Shown here in pieces: positions 24,901 to 36,900 of a stretch of 64,000 bases of DNA. The notes beneath the pieces were generated by a model that was given only the letters and a program-made list of their open reading frames with translations, did not search any database and had not been told where the DNA came from. Where the stretch lies: NCBI RefSeq assembly GCF_949628215.1, contig NC_134276.1, forward strand, positions 35,141,226 through 35,205,225, read 5' to 3'. A program made the position numbers and the translations under genes. This DNA is from Phalacrocorax aristotelis (lineage: Eukaryota; Chordata; Aves; Suliformes; Phalacrocoracidae). Every line of letters starts with the position of its first letter. The stretch's first letter is position 1.

Positions 24901-27900
24901 AAAACCTGTGTTGATAAATACCAATTTCAGGTAAACGACACAGTAAATGAGCATTGCAGATTTTTCCTGCCCTTTTCATTCCACAAGGGTGACAATGCTT
25001 GGAAAGGAGGAAAAACAGAATCATAGGAATTTTTTCCTACATATGCCTCACATGGCTCCATTCTTTTCCTATAAAGGGCTAATACAGGACCTATACACTC
25101 ATCATAGCCTGCTTTAGGCTTTTATGCAAAATGAGGCAGCAATCAGCACTAATTATTGGTCTGTATCCCTAAATATGGGATATGCACAGAATTTCGGTGC
25201 CAGCCTGTCAAGAGACAACAGCCAGTCCCTAGCAGGTAGACGCAGTAGAAAGGCAGGGATTACAAGCTGCTTAAATCTATCTGCCAAGCAGCAGAGCAAC
25301 ATCATGTTCCTTTTTCAGCTGATAACTCTAAACTACAGAAACTCCTAAGCCAGATCTGAGCAGGCAGGAATGTCCACACAGGGCATTGCAATGTTTGACA
25401 TATGTGCTGGATTTGTCTGCAAAAGCATCATAGACCTGTTAGAGCAGCACTACTGAGAAAATGGTATTTGTCCAATAATTTGCCAAGGGAGCTATTAGCT
25501 TAGGTTCGTTGTGATGCTGGTGGGGCTGTATAGAGCACTGCAGAGTGCTGGGGCTAGTTCAGGCTCAACTTGTATGGATATCTCTCAGCTATACTCCACT
25601 GGATGGTGTTGACATGTCCTTAAATGACCTAGATGGTTCACTGAGTGAAAACCCTCTAATGTGGGAGAAGAGCTTCAGGTCTGTGTCCTGCAGCACTCTG
25701 CAATCAGGGCTGAAATAACTATGTATGCCTTGTTCCAGCCCTTGGCATTTTGTCCAGGCTCTCAGGACCCTGGAGAAAACTCCAAATTCACAAGTTTCTC
25801 ACTAATGAGTATCCATCACTAATTCCAGCAGCCTGTTTATTTCAGTGTTTTGTAGATTTGGTCTGTATTGCATTATAATGATAATTATAATTATAATAAC
25901 AATTTTTGTTGTTGTTGTTGTTGTTGTTACCGTTATTGTTATCGTTATTGTTATTACTACTACTACTACAATTATTAGTATTACTGTGAGAGAGGTTATT
26001 AATACCTAGATAGATTTCCAAATACCTCTATGATGTATGTAGCTTCACACAGCAGTGCAATTTGTTCAGCCATGGGCTTGCTTTGTATTTCTCAGACTGT
26101 AATTGCACATACTTTCCTCTTTGTTGTGCAAACTCTAGGCACACAGTTCAAACATTGACCTTTGAAGAATTTTTCCAGAAGACTTTTTGAGGGTATCTTC
26201 CAACCCCGAACAGATTTTGGTGATCAGTGAAAGTGTGAGGTCAACTACATCTGGCTTTTCCAAGAACATTGCCCAGTTCTTCCCACTCTTTCTTCCTGAA
26301 CAGATGATGGTGACAGCCAGGACAAGGGACCCCATCTGTCTTTGTTCTTACCCAGGCTTGACCTGGGAAATCTAGAACATCCAGTGTTATGAGTCAGGGT
26401 GCTTCTGTTGCAGCTTGTGGAGACACGTCACTTTATAACAGAGCAGCTCAAAGTCTGGCTGCACACATTTAGAACAGAGAATCTGTTTCAAACCCTGATT
26501 TAAATGCACAGGATTGAGCAGCCTGGTTTTGGTGTATTTTATGTATGTACAGGCAGAGGGGTTCATTCAAATTTATAGTGTAGTTGTGCCACTACTGGAA
26601 ATTATACTTTTGAAAGGAAGGTCTTCTCATTTATGTTTCTCCTTCTTAAAACTCACCACTGAATATCTTATGATCTGAAAGGATCCTTTCTGCCCATCAT
26701 GAATTTCTGTGCCTTGAGCTCCCATACCTCCTCTTTGGTACACAAGGTATTAAATTGAAATTGAAATGAATAATTTAATGTGTGTTTGTTGGGATCCCCA
26801 TCCCAGGGGCTGCTGCCAGAAAAGGAGAAAAGGGAGTCCATGGTCTTCACACCATGACAGGATTTTAGAGGCCATTCCAAAGCCAATGGGGAAAGATACT
26901 GACTTTCCTTTTATCTTAAAATAATGCAAGAATGTTTGAGATGATGTGGGCTAAAAATTTTTCAGTCAAAGAAATAATAGATAGGGAAATCATAGTGCTG
27001 TAGAGAGCCGGACTTCTACTGCAAACACCATCTGAGAGTATAAATATGGAGTTTCTGCTGCAAGAAACTAATTATATTTATCCCTACTTCTTACCTTTTG
27101 TGATACAATTATATTGATTTAAGGGAAACCAGACATGACTTTTATGAAGCATATAGGAGAGAAATTATGTATCTTTCCCAAAGTATTAGATTTCAAGAAA
27201 CTAATATTTTCCAAGGAATGTCCCAAATCTGTATAATATTCTTAACATTCTGCATCACAATGCTTGTGACCTTTACCTCAGCAGATACATGTGTGAAAAT
27301 ATATTTATCTGGACAACTGTTTAATGGTTCAAAGGCTGAAAAGGCTGCTATGTAAATTTCTGTAGCTAAAGCCTGAAATAAATTTTACACTTTCATTTGA
27401 ACTAGATTTGATTTTTAACACTCTGTTTGAACATTCTCCCTCTGCCCAAAGACAAACCCCTAACCAGTTCTGCTGATTTTTGACACAATTCAAATGTACA
27501 AAGGGTAAAATCCTATTTGGATTCAGAGTTAATAGGAAATGAAGTTAAAAATTTGGGAATCCTTTATTGCATTTTTCAGCCTCCTTGGGTTGCTTTTGTG
27601 AGATAACACACTGCAGATTTCTGAATAAAATTTTCACCAATGTAAGTTCTTGGCATACTGAGGATAAAATTAGCTCTCAGAGACAATATTGGCAAAGAAC
27701 TAAAAAAAATGGAAGACTCAGAGTAAAATCCTGCCTTCAGTTATCCCCAGGCATTCCTGAGGGGACTTTGTGGAGCTGCCAACAATAAATGAGGGTTAAA
27801 TTTTACATTTTTTATGTATGTGATGAGAATTTCATTTATGTAGTTTATGTGAAGAATATATGTATCAGGTACGTGGAAGTTATGCATGGGGTACTCAGAA

Positions 27901-30900
27901 ATATAATAAAGAAGTCAAACAGGCTTGTTTTATTTGCTAACCTGGACTTGAATATGTACCTTTTTTTTTTTTCTTCAAGGTTCGAGAGTACTCAAAAATG
28001 ATTGAATTCTATCAGCAGCAAATCCTTAATCTAACCATCAGAGTGGAGCATATGGAGATAAGCGGTGTATCTTTCACAGAACTGGACTTCCAGTTACTGA
28101 AAGTGGAAATCAGTGACCTAGAGAGACTGGTCACTCAGCTGAAATCCAGCCTCGGTGGAAGCAATGTCATCATTGAGCAAATATATTTGGAGGTATTGCC
28201 AGACTCTTAGTTAGCCACGGAAGGTTCAAATATACAGAAATATACAGATAGTCTGTTTCCTCTTTAGTGTTTATGTTGAGGAAATACAGCCTGTCTCTAC
28301 TGCAGCCAATGGAATTATTTTAACATTTCATAAGCATAGATCAAAAGAAAGCTTGATCTTATATGTATTAATGTCTTTTTCCTTGATATAGAGCACAGAA
28401 AAGAAAGAAACCTCGAAAAAAAAATGGGGACCTCTTTATTTTTCCTAACCATCTGCCTGAAATTTAACAGTTTGGCATAGTGTTAAGCGCACAAGCTGAT
28501 TAAATTATTATAATAAATGTTAATTTATAGACCCCCCATGCTTGAAAGCCTCTGTGCTTTAACTTAGATAATTAAAAAATTAGCTTCTGGTTGCTAGGGC
28601 AGTGGCCCAATCAATATGAAATCAAAAAGTGGGAAAGACTATCACCTTCCCAGCAGACTATAAATCACATTTTCAAAATTGTAATTAATCACTCACCTAG
28701 AAAGTATAATTACTTCAGATGGAAAATGAAATATCATTTTCTCCATTGTCCTCTAGATCATCAAGTAGGTGACTGAGAACTTTATTTATCTTTGCAAATA
28801 AAATATCGAGATACTTTTGTAAGAGTGGAATAAGTTTTTTTTTATATAGAATAGCTAATACTTGCCTAAGACCTACTGGATATTTTATACCATGTCTAAT
28901 ATAGTGCTATACTTTTGCATTATGGTATACAACTGAGTGTTAAAACATTTCCTTGTGGCCACATACCTCTGCTAGAAATGTAAAGGTCAGGGTAGCAGGA
29001 TAAGGGGAAGACTTAGGGATATTTCTTAAAACTGTTTATGTAGCATCTTCTATAGTATGATCAACCCTGCCTGCAAAATAAAGTTGACAGAAATTTAAAC
29101 TTGCTCCCTCTTTTTCTTTTTCTAGATCACAAATCTGACTATACTGGTAAATGAACTAGAATCACTGGACAAAAACAATATCCTGGCAATTCGTCGACAA
29201 ATTGTGTCTCTGCAGAATCGATTGAAAGAGTGTGAAGAGAGCAAAAACCAAACTACAGTACCCCCTTATTTCCCAGCAGGTAAACATTTCTCTTGTATAT
29301 CAGATAAGAAACAACATAGTACATGGGTAGAACAGTAAATGCAGAGATTTCGCTTTGTTAATATTAAATACAATTGTAATGATACTACTTAGCTCTTGAA
29401 AAATTGAGGAGACAGCTCCTAATGTTTCATCAACAGGTTCAAAAGAAAAATGAGGGCAGGAAGCAAACCCAGACACAGGAGCTGTTTTCAAACGGAAAAA
29501 GTTGTAATCTTCCCCTCACCTGCAGTGCAAAAATGAATCCCTACCCCCCTTCTCTTTTTCAAAACAATTACCTTTTTTTGTGGGAAACTGTGCTTTTTTT
29601 TTCTTTTCTGATCAGCTTTGATTTTTAATAGTTCCTGTAAAAGTGACCTGTGTCATGGCAATTTTGCTCTAAAGCTGCTTGGGAAATGTTTGAGCAACCG
29701 TTGATGTACTAAAGCTGTTGGTATGCAAGCTCCTGAAGGTAGCTTTGCATGAAGATTACCTTTGCTTCACAGGAAAAAGATCCTTCTAAATCAGAAGGTC
29801 AAGAACCTTGGGGGGAAATTCTGGTCTCAGGCAAATAAGTGGGAGCTTTTTCCCTGATTCCAGCAGAACTAGGATTTTATCATTTTCTTAACTAGGAAAG
29901 GTTATGTTTTGGGGCTTAGACCAGTGGTTCCCAGAGTGCTGTTCATATAGAAGTATCAACAGTCCCAGGGCATGTGGTAAGCAGTTTACAACTGGAATAA
30001 TTTTTGTCTTGTCAGTGTGTTCAGTTTGAAACATGACATTTGTGAGTGAATCTTAGTCTAAGAAATTTTGAAAGTTAGATATGATTCACTGGAGCAAACT
30101 GTTTAGGAAACACGGGTTTACGTATGCCAGGTCAAGCATCCCACTTGCTAACAGACAGGAGGATTTATCAAACTGTGTTGATCCCCTGAGTGTTTTATAC
30201 ACAGGGGGCTCCTTTTGATGGAGTATAGTATGAGAGAAAGTGCTCCATTGTATACAACACCCAGGGGAAGAATCCTCCTTTTTCACGTAAGCTGGTTACA
30301 ATCAGCTAGAGGACCCCATAAAAAAGGAGGAGTGATGTCCTGCTTACAATGAGCATGGATTTGCACCTACCAGGATTTACCTCTCTTCACCTTGGAGTCA
30401 GCTAGCTCAAACATTCAAACATCTCGTTGGAAAGGTGAGAGGCAGAAATACAAGCTTCCCTTATGGTCAGCAGCCTTTCCTATTGTGATCTCCTTAGGGT
30501 TTCATGGTGGTACAGGCAGCTGCTGCACTTCTCTGACAGGATGCGCGAGTAACACCTTGTCTGGGGATCAGGCAGGAGAGAAAGCTGAAACAAAAACCTG
30601 CATTGCAAAATCTCAAGGCTCTTCTCTGCTCCTTAAGGAAGGGCTTAAAACGTTTCAGTGAAAAAAAAAAGGGAATGTTTGAAAAGTATTTGAAGGGCAT
30701 CTCATTGATTTATTGAGGGTGACGGTGTGTGGAAAGAAACAGCCTCTTTCTCTTCAAGCCTACAGCAAGCCTTTGTTTTTGGTGAGAAAGTACTGAGCTC
30801 TGGAACAAGAATACTGTGTCCTTCCATGAGTGATGGAGGAAGGTGCTGCTTTTACGCCTGGGTGGTTGGCATGAGCATCTGTGGGAGGTAGGAGCTTTCA

Positions 30901-33900
30901 CAGAGTGGGAAAGGGTTAGGCAAGTCAAGCCTAGAGCAGGATGATAGCACTGGGATGGGTAAGTGCAACTGCATAGGGTCGTGTCAGTAATAGAATTATT
31001 TAGCATTTCTTCTTAGGGCACAATGGGGAGATGGATAGCATTTATTTGGGACCAAAATGGTATTGCTTTAGTGTTGCCTTATTCCTGACTGGTGTGCCAG
31101 CTAGCTCAGGCACTTTTGCGTGTCGCTGCATTGTGTGGGAACCACAGAGCAGAAAATAGCCTAGGAGGCCAAAACCCCAGCTGGTATGAACAATGATAAC
31201 TCCATTGACTTCCAGAGAATTACCACCACTGACATCAGCTGAGGACATCCTCTGGTATTATCGGTGACTTTATTGCCTGCCCACAGCAATAGGAATGCTG
31301 GAAGGGTTGGAGGATGTGAGTGGATGTATTGTCATGGCTACCTCTAGGGTGAGGGTGGTCTCTGAGGCTGGCACAAATGGATGGCAGAGCAACTGCAGAG
31401 GGCTGGCAAGTTTCCTGCCTGTTGAGTAGTGCCAGATATACAGATAATCCAGGTATTATGTATGTGGATCCCTGCTAATCCACTCTGGACTGGCATATCC
31501 TGACTTTGTGTGCCTGGTGGGGAGCAAATGTTCTCTGGGCAGAGAATTCTGTAGAGCAGTTACATACCTTGTAGATGGTATCTGAAAACAAATAGTAGGA
31601 GGAAGATGTTATTGGTTGGGGAGGTGTGGGAGAGATGCATTTTCTAGATGGCCATTTTGGAGGCTTTGTGTGGATGCTCACACCTAGGCTGCTGAAGCTC
31701 TCTAGCACTCATTTACACATTTGAACACAATTTCCATACGTTTTCCCTGCAAGCATGAATGCCTTGAATTCCTGCCAAACCATTTGGCCTTGCCCTGCTT
31801 TTAGTTCATATTATATTTATAATGTTTGCATTAAACTGACTCTTTGTCCTGTTTTCAGACTGCATTTTCTTTCCCCCTTCATACTTTCTCCTGCATATTT
31901 TGGGTAGACAACATGAACTAGAGAGAGTTTGGCTAATCCCCAAGCTGTCTAAGACCATGAGTCTAAAGGCAAGTTTAATTAAAGATTCTTGCTTCTCAGT
32001 GCTGTAGTATACAGCCCCTCTGACTATGTCCCCTAAGGCTTTTGCTGCTATATTTCTCAGAGTGAGCAGGCCTGTTCTCAAACTACATAAAGAAATATCT
32101 GGTCTCCATTTGCCTTTCTTTCTGACAGGAGAGGTGGGTGTCTGAGGGTCTGAGATGGGGCTCAGTAAATACATAATCATCCTCCTCATCATCACTGGGT
32201 TTCCTATCTGCAGCAGTTACTGGCATCTCTCTCCTCACCACTTCTGTGGGAAGAAATATTTATACATTCTTTTTTCTTTGGCACTGATCTCATCTGGTTG
32301 CATCAGGGCAAGTATAGAAAGAAAAGACCCCAGGATGGTTCTTTGAGGACTCTGCAGCAGATTCTTTGTCACATCTCACTGAAATGATCTGAGAGGCAGC
32401 AGGGAGAAGTGAGTCAGATGAAACTCTCAAAGGCAAAAAAGAAAGGAAGGAAAAAAAGAGGAAAGCTGTTTTTTTCTGGCTTTTATAAATTTAAAAATTA
32501 AGGATTTCAAGTTACTAGTGAATAGGTCTGAGCAGGAAGAAGACCTGGTGTAGCCTAATGCTGAAACTCAGGCAGTCCTATTGGAGTCTTATAGCGATTT
32601 CACTTTTACCTTATATTTTACCTCCTAGGTACCCAAGATGTCTGTGTTTTTTGAGTGTTTTGAGTTGTGTTTTGAAATTAGTATGTCCATACACAAAGAC
32701 AGAGACATGCTTACAGGCACCTGAAAAGAGCTGGCCAGTGCCTCCTTTCCAGGACTGCCTGAACTGCCCCTGGAGAGACCTGTATATCTCCATTGACAGT
32801 GGAGGGAGCTTAGCCGAGGCACCTGAATTTTTAGTTGCCTGAAGGTCGGTCAGATGAACTCCAGCCCTCTGCTTCATCCCCTGTTAGATGCTGACAATGT
32901 AAGTCTTCTCTGATGCAGCTGTCAGCCTGTGTCTGTGCCCTGTGATACTGATGAAGACGAGGTGTCTGTGTGGGTCTTCTTCTGTCAGTGAGACAGGAGG
33001 AATCATAGAATCATTGAGGTTGCAAAAGACCTCTAGGATCATCAAGTCCAACAGTCAACCCAACACCACCATGCCTCCTAAACCATGTGCTGAAGTGCCA
33101 CATCTACACATCTTTTAAATACCTCCAGGGACGGTGACTCCGTCACCTCTCTGGGCAGCCTGTTCCAATGCCTGACCGCTCTTTCAGTAAAGAAATTTTT
33201 CCTAATATCCAATCTAAACCTCCCCTGGTGCAACTTGAATCCATTTCCTCTTGTCTTATAGCTTGTTACCTGGGAGAAGAGACCAACACCCACCGCACTA
33301 CAACCTCCTTTCAGGTAGTTGTAGAAAGCAATAAGGTCTCCCCGCAGCCTCCTCTTCTCCAGACTAAACAACCCCTGTTCCCTCAGCCGCTCCTCATAAG
33401 ACTTGTTCTCCAGACCCTTCACCAGCTTTGTTCTCCTTCTCTGGATACGCTCCAGCACCAAAATGTCCTTCTTGCAGTGAGGGGCCCAAAACAACACAGT
33501 GCTCGAGGTGCGGCCTCACCAGTGCCGAGTACAGGGGCACGATCACCTCCCTGCTCCTGCTGGCCACACTATTCCTGATACAAGCCAGGATGCCGTTGGC
33601 CTTCTTGGCCACCTGTGCACACTGCTGGCTCATGTTCAGGTGGCTGTCAGCCAATACCCCCAGGTCCTTCTCTGCCGGGCAGCTTTCCATGTGGAAAAGA
33701 GGAGCCAATATAAGCCTTTCCCTGAGCAGCTCTGTCTCCTGTGTCTCAAGCCATAGTAAGGCTGGTAACAGCTCACACATCTGGATGCAGCGTTTCATCT
33801 GATGAGAGAGGCGGATGCACATCTGGTGCTTGGGATTATGTGTGACAGTGTAGCACCAGCCTGCTCCTGGTCTCTGTGCTCCCCATGGGAGTTCCTTTAA

Positions 33901-36900
33901 ATATGGGTCCCACCTTGTCTCATGATCTTTGGCTGCATAGGCGAACTGCAGTCCCTTCTCCTCTGTGATTAGATGCAGCTGCTTGGTGGGGGGAGGCTGC
34001 TGGAGTATTTTTGGCACCTGTATTGTTGGAGTGAGAAGCTGATGTGCTCTGCAAGTGCTTCAGTGCGAAGTGGGTGAAGCGAGACCCAACACGATGTGTC
34101 TCATGCTCAGTTCTGCAGCCCGTTAGCCAAGCAAGTCAGGTTCCCTCCAGTCCTGACAACTAAGCGCCAGCTTCTTTTCTGATGAATCAGGATTAGTAAA
34201 CAACTGAGCTGAGATATTGGTTCTTTATGTAGGGAGAAGGAGAAGTATCTGTGTACGTACCTATGTTAGTCCTTCTTTTGCCTATTCACTACATAAGCAT
34301 GAAACAAAGGCAGGCAAAAATACCAGGACGTCATTTAACAGTGGCCCAAAACAGTGGAGAAAGGAGTTAAAACTTGAAAGTCTGAATAATGCATATGGAT
34401 TTATTTCAAGTACCTTCTAATGTTTACAAAATTACATGACACTTTGTTTCCTTTGTGCATTTTTTTTCCCACAAGATCCAGACAGGGAGGCAAGTTTAGA
34501 TTAAATAAACAACAATGAATTCTTCTGAACCTGTGCAGAAGACAGATCACCTCCTGACTACCACAGAGTCTTTTTTTGGGAAAAAAAAATTCTGGGAGAG
34601 TTTTCAAGGCAATCAAAATCACGAACATTCTCTATAGAAACCTCGGACAATTTTTGATGTCATTAAAACGGAACATGCTTCTAACTTTATTTTAATAATT
34701 CATTGTTTCATAAATAAAAACCAAACAAGTGTTCAGCAGAGAGATCTCTTTAAGGGAAGAAATAATAATTTATTATTTCTTTTGTAAAAAAAGGTCTCTT
34801 TGCTGCACACACGTTTGTTTTTTATTTATGAAACTATGTATGAATTATTAAAATAAATCTGGAATTGTGTTCTGCTTAATGACATGAAAAATTATTTGAG
34901 GTCGCATATAGATGAGCTTAGCAGTGCTTCACTACCTGCAAGCTTCGGTGCTATATTTTTCTAAACAAATCAAAAGTTTTAGAGCATTTAATAACCATTT
35001 AATTCTGAGATAAGTTTATTGTGATTTAAGCACAGTAATATATTCAATATGTCACCAGCTTGAAAGAAGCCCTTATGCCAGAGGTAACAATACATAATAG
35101 AGATATAAGAAAAAAACAGTTCAGATTGATTTATGGAGTTGGCAGGCTGCAAGCCGTTTTGCACTGTCTGCCTTAGCTTTCTTCCTTTGCATGAGCTGAG
35201 GTATAAACACCTCCAAACGTTAGTATCTGTGCCAAGTGCTGAGGCCATGTTACTAGCCATGCTACGTGCCATTTCCAGAGATACAGCCTGGCCAGCCATA
35301 TAGCAGTGCCTTTCTTGTGTGCTATATTTGGAAATGAGGTTTCTGCTCCAGGGCCTCGTCCTTGGTAAAGCACTTAAGTGCATGCTTAAATGCTCATCTG
35401 CTCTGAGTCAGGAATGCTGACTCGCATTGATTCTTGGTGGCACGGAGGGAAGTAGGATTCAACCAGGGTCATCCCACGTTTCAGCCACAAGAATCCCAGG
35501 ACACAAAATGGGCTGGGGGAGGAGACGGGCTTGTTCACAACTCGTGTCACTCTCTCTGCCATGAGCTGGGCACTCGGTGATGCAGAGCTGCTCCCATGGG
35601 CAATACTCACCCTAAGGAAGTTGCTAACGGCGCCTGGCGACACAGGGATTTAGCACAGCATAATGATTCATATTTAAAATAAAGCTGTTTCTCCCTTTCC
35701 TCATAGATGTTGAGAGGAGGCTGCAGGTGAATCACATGTCCTTCAAGTCACTAGCGCAAGACAGCACAAAACTGTGAGGGGTGAAGATATGACATAGTGG
35801 AAGGAGGGAAATACTACATTTTCAGAAAGGAGTAGACAAGGAGAGCTTCACAGCCCAAATACACATTTGCACAGGTGTTACCCTTTTGCTTGGACGTTCA
35901 GGCCACAGGTTTCCTTGTCCCAGAGGCAGAGCACCTTCCCCCCGGGCAAAGCAGATCAGAAAAACATTTCTTTTCATTTGCAACAGTCCATTTTCACCAA
36001 ATATCTTGTTTCCCTGTCTATTTCCAAGTAGAGTACTTCACATTGGTCTGTCTCCCTCTATCTGTGGGATAGAGTAGGAGGCCTTTGAGAACATGACACC
36101 TCCTAGGCTTTTTCTGTCAGTGGCTTCAGGAGTTTTCAATTCAGCTCTGTAAGAATTGTCTAGCCTTGCTTAGGGATGGCCGGTTTTGAGGGCAAAAGGT
36201 AAATTCTTTCTCTGTCATTTCTCTTTCTTCTTTGTGCTAAGACATAGGTTATTTATATGCTAGACAACCCTTCATATGACTGAGCTTATGAACAGCCATT
36301 CTTTTCATACAGCCTATAAGCAATCGTGACATGGTACCCATGCAAAGTATTAAAACCTCAAAAGATAAGTTTGACTTTCACCTTTGATGCCATAGCTGGT
36401 GGTGCACGGAGGTCCTGTGCTAAGGGAGGTATTATTAACATCAAAGAGTTGTGGCCATTAATTTATCGATTAATTGACATGTGAGACTTGGGTCTATTCA
36501 TATTGTACTCCATCTTTAATAAGGAAGGCTGTCTAGTAGCTAAAGCACCCCACTGAATTGGGAAACATTGGAGTACCACTAAGCTTGTGAGCTGGTGCCA
36601 GTCACTTGACATCTCTGTCTCCATCACCTGAGGTGGACATACACTTACAATAAAAAATCTGGGACACTTTTGTGGCAGTAATAAAAAAACCTAATGTTAA
36701 CACTTGGAGAAAAGCATGCAGGTTTTTGCCAATGGCAGCTTCAGGCTCATCAGAGGCCCACGGACGTTTCTGAGTGGAGGATTTTTTCTACCAGTGACTT
36801 ACAATATTGAGAATTTATCAGGAAACAGGGATGTACTGCCATTTACCATGAGTAAAAGGAAAGTATTTCTAGTATCTAAATTCATTTTTCCATGATCCTG

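Larger units (their letters stand above)
21911..27979 (+). other. OLFM4: OLFM4 intron 2
   Basis: The intron is about 6.1 kb, bounded by GTAAGG and TTTTCTTCAAG. It includes a poly-A run at 22380-22395, an old repeat remnant near 24.1 kb and a trinucleotide-type microsatellite at 25.87-25.99 kb. Open frames at 22180-22623 and 23068-23577 have no recognisable domains or splice signals and look accidental. Confidence 0.88.
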
